The notes under the pieces are model-generated. The model saw only the letters and a list, made by a program, of their open reading frames with translations, was not told the origin of the DNA and ran no database searches. DNA of 64,000 nt from Leclercia adecarboxylata (lineage in GTDB: Bacteria; Pseudomonadota; Gammaproteobacteria; Enterobacterales; Enterobacteriaceae): NCBI RefSeq assembly GCF_006874705.1, contig NZ_CP035382.1, positions 1,488,001-1,552,000 of the forward strand, read 5' to 3'. Below are positions 52,688 through 63,098 of the stretch, in pieces; position 1 is the first letter of the stretch, and every line of letters begins with the position of its first letter. Made by a program: the position numbers and the translations under genes.

Positions 52688-54004
52688 TTACGATTTGGTC
52701 GACTGCTCAAAGCGGCGCAGCAGTTGGTTGCCGCGCTCTACTGCAGCATCCAGTGCCTGCTGTGGGGATTTCTTACCGGTCCACACGCTCTCCAGCTCTT
52801 CATCCACGATGGTACGGATCTGCGGCATGTTGCCCAGGCGCAGGCCTTTGGTGTACGGCAACGGTGGCTTGTTCAGCATCTGGCGCGTGGCGATGTCTGC
52901 GCCCGGGTTTTTGTCGTAGAAGCCCTGCTCGCGGGTCAGGTCATACGCGGCTTTGGTGATCGGCAGATAGCCGGTCTTCTGGTGCCATTCGGCTGCGTTT
53001 TCCGGTTTTGCCAGGAAGTCGAGGAACTCCGCTACGCCCTTGTAGGTGTCCTTGTCTTTACCCTGCATCACCCACAGGCTGGCCCCGCCGATGATGGCGT
53101 TTTGCGGCGCGCCTTTCGAGTCGGCGTCGTACGGCATCATGCCCACGCCGTAGTTGAATTTGGCGTAGTGACGGATATCCGCCAGCGAGCCGGATGAAGC
53201 AGTAGTAATGGCGCAATCACCGCTGTAGAACTTCTCAGTGGATTCGTCTTTACGCCCGAAGTAGCTGAAATCGCCCTTCTTGTTCAGTTCCTGAAGCAGC
53301 GCGATGTGCTTCACCTGCTCCGGCTTGTTGAATTCCAGTACCGCGTTGGTGCCGTTGAAACCGTTGTTCTCGGTGGCAACAGGCTGACCATGCCAGGCGC
53401 TGAAGTTCTCGATCTGGATCCAGCCCTGCCAGCCGCTGGCGTAGCCGCACTTCATGCCCGCCGCTTTCAGTTTGGCGGTGTACGCGGCCAGATCCTGCCA
53501 GGTTTTTGGCGGCTGCTCAGGATCTAAGCCAGCTTTCTTGAAGGCGTCTTTGTTGTAGTAGAGCACCGGGGTGGAGCTGTTAAACGGCTGAGAAAGCAGG
53601 TGCCCGGTTTTGGAGTCGGTGTAGTACCCGGAGACGGTCGGCACAAACTGGGATTCGTCGAAGTTGATGCCCGCGTCCTTGAACACTTCGTACACCGGCT
53701 TGATGGCTTTGGAAGCCATCATGGTGGCGGTGCCTACCTCGTATACCTGCAGCAGCGCCGGGGCGTTGCCGGTACGGAACGCGGCGATACCGGCGCTCAG
53801 GCTCTGCTCGTAGTTACCTTTGTACACCGGCACAATTTTGTAATCCGGGTGGGTGTCGTTGAAACGCTGCGCCAGGGAGTCAACTTCTTTACCCAACTCC
53901 CCTTCCATGGAATGCCAGAACGGAATAGTGGTGACGGCCATTGCGTTGCCCGCAAAAACCAGACCCATTGCCAGACCCAAAGCTGTGTGTCGTAACGATG
54001 TCAT
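52688..54004 (-). CDS. ugpB: sn-Glycerol-3-phosphate-binding protein UgpB
   Basis: UgpB is the periplasmic solute-binding protein of the Ugp importer. The 438-residue precursor has a signal peptide (cut after AGNAMA, about 23) and a large SBP fold with [20 protein letters not shown] at the mature start. The second of two near ATGs (54004) gives the E. coli length and better spacing from GAGAG. A Pho box lies about 100 bp upstream. Confidence 0.96.
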   Translation of the reverse strand: MTSLRHTALGLAMGLVFAGNAMAVTTIPFWHSMEGELGKEVDSLAQRFNDTHPDYKIVPVYKGNYEQSLSAGIAAFRTGNAPALLQVYEVGTATMMASKAIKPVYEVFKDAGINFDESQFVPTVSGYYTDSKTGHLLSQPFNSSTPVLYYNKDAFKKAGLDPEQPPKTWQDLAAYTAKLKAAGMKCGYASGWQGWIQIENFSAWHGQPVATENNGFNGTNAVLEFNKPEQVKHIALLQELNKKGDFSYFGRKDESTEKFYSGDCAITTASSGSLADIRHYAKFNYGVGMMPYDADSKGAPQNAIIGGASLWVMQGKDKDTYKGVAEFLDFLAKPENAAEWHQKTGYLPITKAAYDLTREQGFYDKNPGADIATRQMLNKPPLPYTKGLRLGNMPQIRTIVDEELESVWTGKKSPQQALDAAVERGNQLLRRFEQSTKS

Positions 54005-54099
54005 TGTCATCTCTCTTATTGTGCCGGATGCGCGATATCACGCGTTTTGTGCTCGCGAGGTAACATGACATGCTCGAATTACAGAAAAATAACCGTTTG

Positions 54100-54117
54100 T
54101 TTACAGAGATATGACAG
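54100..54117 (-). promoter_or_regulatory. Pho box of ugpB
   Basis: On the minus strand CTGTCAT-ATCT-CTGTAAA matches the PhoB half-site pair (CTGTCAT-N4-CTGTCAT) in 12 of 14 bases. It lies about 95 bp upstream of ugpB and implies induction by phosphate starvation. Confidence 0.75.
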
Positions 54118-54156
54118 CAGAGCGTCAGAGGGATGATGGAAATGTGAAGGCAGTGG

Positions 54157-54525
54157 CTAGCGGCGTAAACGCTCCACAATTTCTTCAAGCGACAGACGGC
54201 CCGCAGCAGCCTCAACCGTCATCGCCACATAATCCGGATTGGCCTTCAGCGAAATGCCGTTACGTTTGAGGAAAAGCAAGGTGATAAACAATGCCGTGCG
54301 TTTATTACCATCATTGAAGATATGGCCGCGGGAGATGGCCAGCAAATGCATCGCCGCCAGGATCCAGACATCGGTCACCCCTTCGTATTGATATTTGTTT
54401 AACACGCGATAGAGCAGCGCTTCAGCACGACCCGGATCCGACATTCCCGCGACGCCAGGCGTGACGCTGAGGAGTTTGTCATGAAACAGGACTATCTCTT
54501 CCGCTGAGATAAATTGCAGGGTCAT
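54157..54525 (-). CDS. doc: Doc-type toxin (Fic fold)
   Basis: A 122-residue protein with the Doc motif HIFNDGNKR (His68 to Arg76), close to the HIFNDANKR of phage P1 Doc. Doc toxins phosphorylate elongation factor EF-Tu and stop translation. Length and motif fit a full, active-looking toxin. Its ATG overlaps the stop of the antitoxin gene by 4 bp. It is located between ugpB and the liv cluster, where E. coli K-12 has no such pair, so it was probably acquired. Confidence 0.9.
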   Translation of the reverse strand: MTLQFISAEEIVLFHDKLLSVTPGVAGMSDPGRAEALLYRVLNKYQYEGVTDVWILAAMHLLAISRGHIFNDGNKRTALFITLLFLKRNGISLKANPDYVAMTVEAAAGRLSLEEIVERLRR

Positions 54526-54743
54526 TTGTCAGCCAGTTCCCTAATTTCGTTGCCATGAATACCCATAATGGCGTCAAACTCGGCATCCAGTTTTGCCACC
54601 TGATAACGTTCAAATTCTTCTGCGCTGATAATCACGGCAGGTTTATGACCGCGACGCGTGATGGTGACGGGTGTTCCCGTCGCGGCAGAATCCAGCGCTG
54701 AGGCAAGATTCTGACGTGCTTCGCTATAGTTCATTGTACGCAT
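54522..54743 (-). CDS. phd: Phd/YefM-family antitoxin
   Basis: A 73-residue antitoxin of the Phd/YefM type: an N-terminal DNA-binding domain (MNYSEARQNLASALDSAA..TPVTITRRGHKPAVIISAEEF, about 4-57) and a short C-terminal toxin-binding tail (about 58-73). GGGGG precedes the ATG at 54743 by about 7 nt; longer upstream reading runs into the operator and a REP unit. It likely represses its own promoter through the repeats at 54759-54790. Confidence 0.88.
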   Translation of the reverse strand: MRTMNYSEARQNLASALDSAATGTPVTITRRGHKPAVIISAEEFERYQVAKLDAEFDAIMGIHGNEIRELADK

Positions 54744-54758
54744 ATTGCCCCCTTTTAA

Positions 54759-54790
54759 GTACAAGTCAATTGTACAAGTAAAGCGTACAA
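54759..54790 (-). promoter_or_regulatory. Iterated operator of phd-doc
   Basis: Three TTGTAC hexamers (minus strand) begin exactly 13 bp apart, at GTACAA plus-strand positions 54759, 54772 and 54785. They lie 15-47 bp before the phd start. Their regular spacing suggests cooperative binding of Phd or Phd-Doc complexes; the promoter probably overlaps. Confidence 0.65.
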
Positions 54791-54800
54791 AAAACAAAAA

Positions 54801-54879
54801 AGCCGGGTGGCGGCTTCGCCTTACCCGGCCTACGTACGGCACGCTGTTGTAGGCCCGGTAAGCGTAGCGCCACCGGGCA
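54801..54879. repeat. REP pair between phd-doc and livF
   Basis: Two inverted REP units (AGCCGGGTGGCGGCTTCGCC.. and GTAGGCCCGGTAAGCGTAG..) follow livF and precede the phd-doc operator. Confidence 0.86.
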
Positions 54880-54890
54880 ATACAGACGGC

Positions 54891-55604
54891 TCAGCCGCCC
54901 AGGTAAGCACTCCGCACCGCTTCGTTCGCCAGCAGCGCGTCACCGGTGTCTTCCAGCACCACACGGCCATTCTCCAACACGTAGCCGCGATCCGCGAGCT
55001 TCAGCGCCTGGTTGGCGTTCTGCTCCACGAGAAAGATGGTCATCCCTTCGCTACGCAGCTGTTCGATGGTGTCGAAGATCTGCTGGATGATGATCGGCGC
55101 CAGCCCGAGCGAAGGTTCGTCGAGCAGCAGCAGACGCGGCTGGCTCATCAGCGCGCGGCCGATTGCCAACATCTGTTGTTCCCCGCCGGACATGGTGCCT
55201 GCCCGCTGAATACGGCGCTCAAACAGGCGCGGGAAGAGGTCATACACGCGCTTGATGCGGGTCTGGAACTGCTCGCGCTCGGCAAAGAAGCCGCCCATCG
55301 CCAGGTTCTCTTCTACCGTCATACGCGAGAAGACGCGACGCCCTTCCGGGACTATCGCCACCGCTTCGCGCATGATTTTCGCCGTCTGCCAGTCGGTAAT
55401 GTCTTTACCATCAAAGACGATACGTCCGCTGGTGGCGCGCGGATCGCCGCACAGGGTACCGAGCAGCGTGGTTTTCCCCGCGCCGTTAGCCCCAATCAGG
55501 GTGACGATTTCGCCTTGGTTGATGTGCAGGCTGACGTCGTGCAGGGCCTGGATCTTGCCGTAGTGGGCATTAACCTTGTCAAACGATAACATTACTTTAT
55601 CCAT
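54891..55604 (-). CDS. livF: Branched-chain amino acid ABC ATPase LivF
   Basis: LivF is one of two ATPases of the LIV high-affinity importer. The 237-residue product has Walker A GANGAGKTT (about 38-46), signature MSGGEQQML and Walker B LLLLDEPSLGLAP. The ATG at 55604 (MDKVMLSFDKV) was chosen by family length; an in-frame ATG six codons upstream lies on top of the GGGGG ribosome-binding segment. It ends the livKHMGF operon. Confidence 0.96.
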   Translation of the reverse strand: MDKVMLSFDKVNAHYGKIQALHDVSLHINQGEIVTLIGANGAGKTTLLGTLCGDPRATSGRIVFDGKDITDWQTAKIMREAVAIVPEGRRVFSRMTVEENLAMGGFFAEREQFQTRIKRVYDLFPRLFERRIQRAGTMSGGEQQMLAIGRALMSQPRLLLLDEPSLGLAPIIIQQIFDTIEQLRSEGMTIFLVEQNANQALKLADRGYVLENGRVVLEDTGDALLANEAVRSAYLGG

Positions 55605-55621
55605 CTTATGGCTCGCCCCCA

Positions 55622-56389
55622 TTATGCTTCACCTAAATAGGCGCGGATCACGTCCGGGTTGTTGCGAATCTCTTCCGGCGTACCGTTCGCCAGCGGCGTG
55701 CCCTGGTTCACCACGTAGATGCGGTCAGAAATGCCCATCACCAGTTTCATATCATGCTCAATCAGCAGGATGGTGGTGTCGTGATGGTCACGCAGTTCGA
55801 CGATCAGCTCGTCCAGCTCTTTGGTCTCTTTCGGGTTCAGTCCCGCCGCCGGTTCGTCGAGCATCAGGATCTCCGGCTGCGTTACCATGCAGCGGATAAT
55901 CTCCAGACGACGCTGATCGCCGTAGGCCAGGTTGCTGGCCTGACGGTTGGCGTGCTGCAGCAGGCCGATACGGTCGAGCCAGGTGGCGGCGCGATCCAGG
56001 GCTTCGTCCTGCGCCCGGCGAAACGCCGGGGTTTTCAGCAGGCCGGCGAAGAGCCCGGTTTTCAACTGCTGATGCTGCGCCACCAGCAGGTTCTCAATTA
56101 CCGTCATCTCGCGGAACAGACGCACGTGCTGGAACGTACGCACCACGCCCATGCGGGCAATCTGCTGGCCCGGTAAGCCTTCGAGGTGCTGATCGCGCAG
56201 CATGATGGTACCGCCCGTCGGCTTGTAGAAACCGGTCAGACAGTTAAAGACCGTGGTTTTACCGGCACCGTTCGGGCCGATCAGGGAGACAATCTCTTTC
56301 TGGTGCAGATCCAGCGAGACGTTGTTGACCGCCAGCAGGCCGCCAAAACGCATCATCAGGCCGTTAACGGATAATAATGGCTGACTCAT
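55622..56389 (-). CDS. livG: Branched-chain amino acid ABC ATPase LivG
   Basis: The second LIV ATPase, 255 residues as in E. coli, with Walker [10 protein letters not shown] (about 38-46), signature-like [12 protein letters not shown] and Walker [15 protein letters not shown]. The ATG overlaps the livM stop by 4 bp; livF follows 17 bp later. Confidence 0.96.
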   Translation of the reverse strand: MSQPLLSVNGLMMRFGGLLAVNNVSLDLHQKEIVSLIGPNGAGKTTVFNCLTGFYKPTGGTIMLRDQHLEGLPGQQIARMGVVRTFQHVRLFREMTVIENLLVAQHQQLKTGLFAGLLKTPAFRRAQDEALDRAATWLDRIGLLQHANRQASNLAYGDQRRLEIIRCMVTQPEILMLDEPAAGLNPKETKELDELIVELRDHHDTTILLIEHDMKLVMGISDRIYVVNQGTPLANGTPEEIRNNPDVIRAYLGEA

Positions 56390-57663
56390 GCCTGCTCTCC
56401 TTTCGCTTGCCCGTTTTTCAGTTTCAGCTGTGGACGGGTCATCGGCAGCAAGCCCTGCGGACGCCAGATCATCATCAGTACCATCAAACCACCCAGCATC
56501 AGCATGCTGTATTCGTTAAAGTCACGCATCAGCTCACGGGAGACCACCAGCAGGACAGCCGCGAGAATCACCGCGAACTGCGAGCCCATCCCGCCGAGCA
56601 CTACAATCGCCAGCACGAAAGCGGACTCCGCAAAGGTGAAGGATTCCGGGCTGACAAAGCCCTGACGCGCGGCAAACAGGGTTCCGGCGAAACCGGCAAA
56701 CGCGGCGCTGATGGTAAAGGCGGTCAGCTTGATGCGGGTCGGGTTCAGGCCCAGGGAGCGACAGGCGATCTCATCTTCACGCAGCGCTTCCCACGCACGG
56801 CCCAGCGGCATGCGCAGCAGACGGTTAATCACGAACAGGGTGATGACCACCAGCAGCAGCGCCACCAGATAGAGCCAGATCACGCGGTCGGACGGGTCGT
56901 ACTTGATACCAAAGAAGTTGCTGAAGGTGTCCCAGCCGCCTTCACGCGCGGAACGGCTGAACTCCAGTCCGAAGAAGGTCGGTTTCGGGATCTGGCTGAT
57001 ACCGTTCGGGCCGCCGGTCACTTCGGTATTGTTGAGCAGCAGGATACGGACGATTTCACCGAAGCCTAAGGTCACAATCGCCAGATAGTCGCCGCGCAGA
57101 CGCAGCACCGGGAAACCAAGCAGGAAACCGGCGGCAGCAGAGACCAGCCCCGCCAGCGGCAGACAGGTCCAGAAGCCGAGACCGTAATAGTGGTTCAGCA
57201 GGGCGAAGGTGTAAGCGCCGATGGCGTAGAAGCCGCCGTAGCCCAGCACCAGCAGGCCGGACAGGCCCACCACCACGTTCAGACCGAGGCCGAGGATCAC
57301 GTAAATCATGGTCAGGGTGGCGATATCCACCGTGCCGCGGGAGACCACGAACGGCCAGGCCACGGCAGCCACCAGCAGCGCCACCAGGAACAGCTTCTGT
57401 TTGACGGTCGAGCCGTCAATCGCTGGCAGGACAAACTTCGGCCCGGAGACGCTTTTCAGTGTCTTCTGGAACATCGGACGCAGCAGCTGGAAGAAGAAGA
57501 CCACCGCGGTGCCGACAAAGACCCACTGCCAGCGGATATCCGACGCGGAATCCACTACCAGCTTAGTGCCGCTCAGCTCCAGCTGAACGCCCATAAAGAC
57601 GGCCGCCAGGATAAAGAACATCGCCGCTGAGAGCAGCGCCATGGCAAAATGCATCGGTTTCAT
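56386..57663 (-). CDS. livM: Branched-chain amino acid permease LivM
   Basis: A 425-residue membrane subunit of the LIV importer, with an extended N-terminal hydrophobic part followed by eight or so membrane segments ([25 protein letters not shown] near 125-150). The conserved [20 protein letters not shown] loop (about 300-320) contacts the ATPases. It overlaps livH and livG by 4 bp at both ends. Confidence 0.95.
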   Translation of the reverse strand: MKPMHFAMALLSAAMFFILAAVFMGVQLELSGTKLVVDSASDIRWQWVFVGTAVVFFFQLLRPMFQKTLKSVSGPKFVLPAIDGSTVKQKLFLVALLVAAVAWPFVVSRGTVDIATLTMIYVILGLGLNVVVGLSGLLVLGYGGFYAIGAYTFALLNHYYGLGFWTCLPLAGLVSAAAGFLLGFPVLRLRGDYLAIVTLGFGEIVRILLLNNTEVTGGPNGISQIPKPTFFGLEFSRSAREGGWDTFSNFFGIKYDPSDRVIWLYLVALLLVVITLFVINRLLRMPLGRAWEALREDEIACRSLGLNPTRIKLTAFTISAAFAGFAGTLFAARQGFVSPESFTFAESAFVLAIVVLGGMGSQFAVILAAVLLVVSRELMRDFNEYSMLMLGGLMVLMMIWRPQGLLPMTRPQLKLKNGQAKGEQA

Positions 57664-58586
57664 ACTTTCTCTACCTCCGGACGACCCAGAATACCGGTAG
57701 GCATGACCAGCAGAACCAGAATCAGCAGGGCAAACGACACCACGTCTTTATATTCGGTACTCAGGTACGCAGAGGAGAGCGCTTCGGCCACGCCGAGGAT
57801 CAGGCCGCCGATCATGGCGCCCGGAATACTGCCGATCCCGCCCAGCACCGCTGCGGTAAAGGCTTTCATCCCGGCCATAAAGCCGATGTACGGGTTGATT
57901 ACGCCGTAGAACTGACCGAGGAGCACGCCAGCCACCGCCGCCATCGCCGCACCAATCACGAAGGTCAGGGCAATCACGCGGTCGGTGTTGATACCCAGCA
58001 GGCTCGCCATCTTCAGGTCTTCCGCGCAGGCGCGACAGGCGCGACCCATGCGGGAGTAGCGGATGAAAAGGGTCAGCGCCAGCATGGCGAGGAAGGTGAC
58101 AATCCAGATCACCAGCTGCATGGTGGTGATCGACGCCGAGAAGTTCTCGCTGGCCCCGACAATCCACTGGCCGTTGAACAGGCTTGGCAGCGCCACGTCG
58201 CGTGAGCCTTCGGTCAGGCTGACGTAGTTTTGCAGGAAGATGGACATCCCGATGGCGGAGATCAGCGCGATCAGGCGCTTGGAGCTGCGCACGGGCCGGT
58301 AGGCCACGCGTTCGATGCTCCAGCCGTAGGCGCTCGCAATTACAATCGCGCCGACAAACCCGGCAGCCACCAGCAGCCAGCTGCTGTCGATGCCCATCAT
58401 CATCAGCGCGGCGATAATCATAAAGGAGACATAGCTGCCGATCATGTACACCTCGCCGTGGGCGAAGTTGATCATGCCGATAATGCCGTACACCATCGTA
58501 TAGCCGATGGCGATCAGTGCATAGGTGCTTCCCAGCGTGACGCCGTTAAACATCTGCTGCAAAAAATAGAGAAACTGCTCGGACAT
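57660..58586 (-). CDS. livH: Branched-chain amino acid permease LivH
   Basis: The 308-residue partner permease of LivM, with the typical start [22 protein letters not shown] (about 14-35) and multiple membrane segments. It lies 50 bp after livK and overlaps livM by 4 bp. Confidence 0.96.
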   Translation of the reverse strand: MSEQFLYFLQQMFNGVTLGSTYALIAIGYTMVYGIIGMINFAHGEVYMIGSYVSFMIIAALMMMGIDSSWLLVAAGFVGAIVIASAYGWSIERVAYRPVRSSKRLIALISAIGMSIFLQNYVSLTEGSRDVALPSLFNGQWIVGASENFSASITTMQLVIWIVTFLAMLALTLFIRYSRMGRACRACAEDLKMASLLGINTDRVIALTFVIGAAMAAVAGVLLGQFYGVINPYIGFMAGMKAFTAAVLGGIGSIPGAMIGGLILGVAEALSSAYLSTEYKDVVSFALLILVLLVMPTGILGRPEVEKV

Positions 58587-58636
58587 AAGATAACCTTTCT
58601 ATTCCCGCCCGGTCCTGCCGGGCGGTGGGATAATGA

Positions 58637-59746
58637 TTATTTGGCGACCGAGGATGAACCGTCGGCGTGCCACTTAAAGACACCAAACTCAAATCCCTTC
58701 AGATCGCCTTTCTCGTCCCAGTTCAGCGGCCCAATCACGGTGTCAGCCCCGTGTGCTTTTAAATCTTTAATCAGATCCTGCGGTTCTTTGCTGCCGGTAC
58801 GATCCATGGCGGTGGCCAGAGACTGCACGGCGGCATAGGTGATCCACACGTATGGACCACTCGCGTCTTTCTTCTCCGCTTTCAGGGCATCGACGATAGC
58901 AGCGTTGGCCGGATCCTGGTCATAGCGTTTTGGCATTGTCACCAGCATGCCTTCGCCCGCGTCGCCCGCGATGTTCGACAGCGAGGCGTTACCCACCCCT
59001 TCCGGGCCCATGAACTGGGTTTTCAGGCCGACAGCACGGGCCTGGCGTAGCATCTGGCCCATTTCCGGGTAGTAGCCGCCGTAGTAAACGAAGTCGATGT
59101 TCTCTTTCTGCAGACGCGCCAGCAGCGCCGAGAAGTCTTTCTCGCCCGCAGTGATGCCGTCGAAGAAGACGACGTTCGCGCCGCCTTTTTTCAGGCCGTC
59201 CTGCACCGAGCGAGCCAGCCCTTCACCGTACTGCTGCTTATCGTGAATGATAGCGATGCGCTGCGGCTTGACGGTTTCGATGATGTATTTCGCCGCGGTG
59301 GGTCCCTGGGAGGAGTCAAGACCGGCGGTACGCATGATGTACTGATAGCCGCGCTGGGTCAGTTCAGGGTTAGTAGCGCCCGGCGTGATCATCAGGATGC
59401 CTTCGTCTTCATAGATGTCGGACGCAGGCTGGGTAGAGGACGAGCAGAGATGGCCAATCACATACTGAATGCCATCGTTAACAATTTTGTTGGCGACGGC
59501 GACGGCTTGTTTCGGGTCACAGGCATCGTCATATTCCACGCCGACCAGTTTGTCACCCTTAATGCCGCCTTTGGCATTGATGTCCTTAATGGCCTGGCGC
59601 GCGCCGTTGAACTCCATATCGCCCCACTGGGCAACAGGGCCGGATAACGCCCCTACCACGGCAACTTTAATATCTTCCGCCATAGCTGACTGCGAAATCG
59701 CCAGTGCAACCATCCCCGCGACTAATGTTTTCGCGTTCATTCTCAT
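58637..59746 (-). CDS. livK: Leucine-specific binding protein LivK
   Basis: LivK is the periplasmic leucine-binding protein of the LIV transporter. The 369-residue precursor has a signal peptide (cut after SQSAMA, about 23) and the [20 protein letters not shown] start of the mature protein. It is highly similar to LivJ. The ATG at 59746 has GGGGA 7 nt upstream. It is first in livKHMGF. Regulation by Lrp and leucine is known in E. coli but no site was confirmed here. Confidence 0.96.
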   Translation of the reverse strand: MRMNAKTLVAGMVALAISQSAMAEDIKVAVVGALSGPVAQWGDMEFNGARQAIKDINAKGGIKGDKLVGVEYDDACDPKQAVAVANKIVNDGIQYVIGHLCSSSTQPASDIYEDEGILMITPGATNPELTQRGYQYIMRTAGLDSSQGPTAAKYIIETVKPQRIAIIHDKQQYGEGLARSVQDGLKKGGANVVFFDGITAGEKDFSALLARLQKENIDFVYYGGYYPEMGQMLRQARAVGLKTQFMGPEGVGNASLSNIAGDAGEGMLVTMPKRYDQDPANAAIVDALKAEKKDASGPYVWITYAAVQSLATAMDRTGSKEPQDLIKDLKAHGADTVIGPLNWDEKGDLKGFEFGVFKWHADGSSSVAK

Positions 59747-60169
59747 CCAGGAATCCCCATTCGTGACGTGATGTATATATTTTGTTTTATTATGGTTAAA
59801 AAGCATTCTGTACTTTTATTAAACAACGCAACTTTTGCTATTGCCTTTAATGGTTTAGCGCAGTTTTTTGCTTAAAACCAGACTAAAATCTCTATATTTC
59901 AGGCGATTAAGCAAAGATAATATTCTGAAATCAGGCAGAGATAAACAAATAAAAGCGCGAGTTGCAGCATAAAATAACGGTACAAAGCGCCGAATAAAAC
60001 GCTGCCTTTTAGGTTAAAATTCTGCTTATTTTTCGATCCCTGCGTTTTAAGACTACGCAACGTAACGCTAAAAAAGTAATCAGCTGGGGAATGGGTTTAA
60101 AAAGTGGAAGCGTCTGACAGAATAAATTGAGACACTGCCAGCACTCTTTTTGATTTGGACAAGCGGCTA
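59747..60169. promoter_or_regulatory. AT-rich livK-panM divergent promoter region
   Basis: This 423-bp stretch between divergent livK and panM is clearly AT-rich with no convincing gene. It should hold the Lrp-responsive livK promoter and the panM promoter; no site was strong enough to call. Confidence 0.5.
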
Positions 60170-60553
60170 ATGAAACTGACCATCCACCGTCTGGAGAAAT
60201 TTAGCGACCAGGATCATATCGACCTCAACAAGATCTGGCCGGAATATTCTCCCTCCTCGCTCACCGTTGATGAAACACACCGTATTTATGCTGCGCGCTT
60301 TAACGAGCGGCTGTTAGGGGCGGTGCGGGTAACGCTGAGCGGTACGCAAGGAGCGCTGGACTCCCTGCGCGTGCGGGAGGTCACCCGCCGTCGCGGCGTG
60401 GGGCAATATTTGATTGAAGAAGTGATGCGCGATAACCCGAGCGTGGCCTCGTGGTGGATGGCGGATGTCGGCGTGGAAGACAGGGGTGTGATGGCGGCCT
60501 TTATGCAGGCCCTGGGGTTTACGGCGCAAAGCAACGGGTGGGAAAAGCATTAA
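60170..60553 (+). CDS. panM: PanD maturation factor PanM
   Basis: PanM (PanZ, YhhK) is a small GNAT-like protein that binds coenzyme A and triggers self-cleavage of aspartate decarboxylase PanD, linking pantothenate synthesis to CoA level. The 127-residue product has the acetyl-CoA-binding REVTRRRGVGQYL segment (about 67-79) and ends GFTAQSNGWEKH. The ATG at 60170 gives MKLTIHRLEKFSDQD. It lies on the strand opposite to the liv genes, between livK and livJ, as in E. coli. Confidence 0.94.
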   Translation: MKLTIHRLEKFSDQDHIDLNKIWPEYSPSSLTVDETHRIYAARFNERLLGAVRVTLSGTQGALDSLRVREVTRRRGVGQYLIEEVMRDNPSVASWWMADVGVEDRGVMAAFMQALGFTAQSNGWEKH

Positions 60554-60558
60554 AAAAA

Positions 60559-60634
60559 TGCCCGGTGGCGCTACGCTTACCGGGCCTACGACGTGCTATA
60601 TGTAGGCCGGGTAAGGCGAAGCCGCCACCCGGCG
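60559..60634. repeat. REP pair between panM and livJ
   Basis: Two inverted REP units (GCCCGGTGGCGCTACGC.. and GTAGGCCGGGTAAGGCGAAG..) separate the convergent panM and livJ. Confidence 0.87.
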
Positions 60635-60640
60635 CTAACA

Positions 60641-61741
60641 TCACTTAGCGTCGGTTGCTGTACCATTGGCATGCCAGTCAAACACGCCGAACTCAAAGCC
60701 TTTCAGATCGCCCTTCTCATCCCATGACAGCGGCCCCATCACGGTCTCAACGGAGTTCGCTTTCAGCCAGGTGGCGATGTCAGCCGGTTCCGCAGACTGA
60801 TTCAGGCCCGCCTGCAGAGTTTGCAGCGCAGCGTAGGTGGTCCAGACGAACGCGCCGCTTGGATCCTGTTTCTTAGCTTTGATCGCGTCTACGATCGGTT
60901 TGTTGGCTGGAACCTGGTCGTAGTTCTTCGGTTTGGTGACCAGAAGGCCTTCAGCCGATTCACCGGCGATGTTAGACAGGGAGACGTTCGCCACCCCTTC
61001 CGGGCCCATGAACTGGGTTTTCAGACCGGCAGCACGCGCCTGACGCAGGAGCTGGCCCATCTCCGGGTGGTAACCACCGTAATAGACGAAATCGATGTTC
61101 TCTTTCTTCAGACGCGCCACCATGGTCGAGAAATCTTTCTCACCGGCGGTAATACCGTCGAAGAACACCACGTTGGCATTGGATTTTTTCAGGTTGTCCT
61201 GCACGGAACGCGCCAGGCCTTCACCGTACTGCTGCTTGTCATGGACAATGGCGATACGCTGCGGCTTCACTTTATCGACAATATATTTCGCGGCGGTTGG
61301 GCCCTGGTCAGAGTCCAGACCGGTAGTACGCATCACCATCTTGTAGCCACGGGCGGTCAGTTCCGGCGCGGTGGCGGCAGGAGTGATCATCAGAATGCCT
61401 TCGTCTTCATAGATGTCAGACGCAGGCTGCGTGGAAGAGGAGCACAGGTGGCCGATCACGTATTTGATGCCGTCGTTGACCACTTTGTTGGCGACTGCAA
61501 CCGCTTGTTTCGGGTCACAGGCATCATCATATTTTACGATCTGCAGCTTTTCGCCTTTGATACCGCCCTTGGCATTAATGTCAGCAACCGCCTGCTCTGC
61601 ACCGGTGAACTCCTGATCGCCGTACTGCGCTACCGGACCGGACATGGCGCCAACCACGGCCACTTTGATATCCGCCTGAGCCATGGTGCTGAATGCCAAC
61701 GCGATACATCCTGCCAGTAAGGCTTTACCCTTCATATTCAT
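60641..61741 (-). CDS. livJ: Leucine/isoleucine/valine-binding protein LivJ
   Basis: LivJ is the periplasmic binding protein for all three branched-chain amino acids, feeding the same LivHMGF pump as LivK. The 366-residue precursor has a signal peptide (cut after TMAQA, about 23) and mature start [20 protein letters not shown]. The conserved [20 protein letters not shown] segment is shared with LivK. The ATG at 61741 has GGGGA about 8-13 nt upstream; a further in-frame ATG is only two codons inside. Confidence 0.96.
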   Translation of the reverse strand: MNMKGKALLAGCIALAFSTMAQADIKVAVVGAMSGPVAQYGDQEFTGAEQAVADINAKGGIKGEKLQIVKYDDACDPKQAVAVANKVVNDGIKYVIGHLCSSSTQPASDIYEDEGILMITPAATAPELTARGYKMVMRTTGLDSDQGPTAAKYIVDKVKPQRIAIVHDKQQYGEGLARSVQDNLKKSNANVVFFDGITAGEKDFSTMVARLKKENIDFVYYGGYHPEMGQLLRQARAAGLKTQFMGPEGVANVSLSNIAGESAEGLLVTKPKNYDQVPANKPIVDAIKAKKQDPSGAFVWTTYAALQTLQAGLNQSAEPADIATWLKANSVETVMGPLSWDEKGDLKGFEFGVFDWHANGTATDAK

Positions 61742-61983
61742 CCTGAGAATCCCCATTGTGATGGTTATTGTGTTTGTTGTGATGTTGTTTTATGGCGCTT
61801 TATTTCGATTATGCGTCTGCTGTACGCGCCTTTTCAGCATACTCTGCTAAAACATACCCCATTTTTATCTATTTGGAATAGCTATTTTGATATGTATATA
61901 AGGTAAGCGAGGCTTTAACGAGTCAGCGCACAACAGTTCGATAAGTGTTTGCGAGGAGAAGGGAATTCGCGAGAAGAGGCGCT

Positions 61984-62019
61984 AAAAAAACAAAACCCCC
62001 GAATCTGCATTCGAGGGTT
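61984..62019 (-). terminator. Intrinsic terminator of rpoH
   Basis: On the minus strand an 11-bp stem (AACCCTCGAAT / ATTCGGGGGTT, one G-T pair) with a GCAG loop is followed by TTGTTTTTTT, 20 bp after the rpoH stop. The rest of the 297-bp livJ-rpoH gap (61742-61983) holds the livJ promoter; no gene was seen. Confidence 0.88.
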
Positions 62020-62038
62020 ATCGGGGACTTCGCGAAAA

Positions 62039-62896
62039 TTACGCTTCGATAGCGGCGCGAAGTTTTTTCATGGCGTTTTTCTCAAGCTGACGCACACGTT
62101 CAGCGGAGACACCGTAGCGATCGGCCAGCTCCTGCAGGGTGGACTTGTTGTCTTCGTCCAGCCAGCGGGCACGGATAATATCCTGGCTACGCTCGTCGAG
62201 ACCTTCCATTGCAAAGGTCAGCTTGTTGGCGGCCTGCTCTTCCCAGTTGTCGTCTTCAATGCCGTCGGCAAAGTTGGACGATTTATCCTGCAGATACAGG
62301 ACCGGAGCCATCGGCTGGCTGTCTGACGCATCGTCGTCAGAGGACATATCAAAGGTCATGTCCTGCGCAGCCATACGGGATTCCATCTCGCGCACGTCTT
62401 TGCTGGAAACACCCAGCTCGCGGGCAACCATTTCTACTTCATCCTGGTTAAACCAGCCCAGACGCTGCTTGGTTTTACGCAGGTTAAAGAACAGTTTACG
62501 CTGTGCTTTAGTGGTCGCGACCTTCACGATACGCCAGTTACGCAGCACGTATTCGTGGATTTCCGCTTTGATCCAGTGCACGGCGAAGGAGACCAGACGC
62601 ACACCCACTTCCGGGTTGAAGCGACGCACCGCCTTCATCAGGCCGATGTTGCCTTCCTGGATCAGGTCAGCCTGCGGCAGGCCGTAGCCCGCGTAGTTAC
62701 GAGCAACGTGAACAACAAAGCGCAGGTGAGACAGGATCAGCGTCTTAGCTGCTTCCAGATCGCCCTGGTAATGCAGCTTTTCAGCAAGCTCCTTTTCTTC
62801 CTCGGCCGTTAACATCGGCCAGGTGTTCGCAGCCCGGATATATGATTCCAGGTTACCAACAGGGGCTAAAGCTAAAGTTTGCATTTCTTTGGTCAT
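62039..62896 (-). CDS. rpoH: Heat-shock sigma factor RpoH (sigma-32)
   Basis: RpoH directs RNA polymerase to heat-shock promoters. The 285-residue product (284 in E. coli) has region 1.2/2 (about 15-125, with [22 protein letters not shown]), the RpoH box [12 protein letters not shown] (about 132-143) used in stability control, and region 4.2 with helix-turn-helix (about 250-280, [21 protein letters not shown]). The start [14 protein letters not shown] is canonical. A sigma-E promoter and two DnaA boxes lie upstream. Confidence 0.97.
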   Translation of the reverse strand: MTKEMQTLALAPVGNLESYIRAANTWPMLTAEEEKELAEKLHYQGDLEAAKTLILSHLRFVVHVARNYAGYGLPQADLIQEGNIGLMKAVRRFNPEVGVRLVSFAVHWIKAEIHEYVLRNWRIVKVATTKAQRKLFFNLRKTKQRLGWFNQDEVEMVARELGVSSKDVREMESRMAAQDMTFDMSSDDDASDSQPMAPVLYLQDKSSNFADGIEDDNWEEQAANKLTFAMEGLDERSQDIIRARWLDEDNKSTLQELADRYGVSAERVRQLEKNAMKKLRAAIEA

Positions 62897-62995
62897 TCAT
62901 TCCTCTCAATCGATTCTTTCTGGCGGCGGTTTGTCCCCATCAGGCAACGAACATGCCAGAATTAATGAGCAACGAGAATATCATTCACTCTTTTA

Positions 62996-63022
62996 TCAGA
63001 CAGTGATTTTATCCACAAGTTC
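62996..63022 (-). promoter_or_regulatory. Sigma-E promoter (P3-like) of rpoH
   Basis: On the minus strand GAACTT (63017-63022), 16 bp, then TCTGA (62996-63000) match the sigma-E consensus and the E. coli rpoH P3 promoter. It lies about 100 bp before the rpoH start and would keep rpoH expressed at extreme heat. Confidence 0.85.
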
Positions 63023-63041
63023 CGAGTGAAACTGTGAATAA
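63009..63041. promoter_or_regulatory. Two DnaA boxes in the rpoH promoter
   Basis: TTATCCACA (63009-63017, plus strand) is a perfect DnaA box; TTATTCACA (63033-63041, minus strand) is a close one. In E. coli two DnaA boxes in the same promoter region mediate repression of rpoH by DnaA. Confidence 0.78.
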
Positions 63042-63098
63042 ATTACGCACAAAATGTGACATGGGGATGATTATGCGGGGTAAGAGACAACAGGGGCT

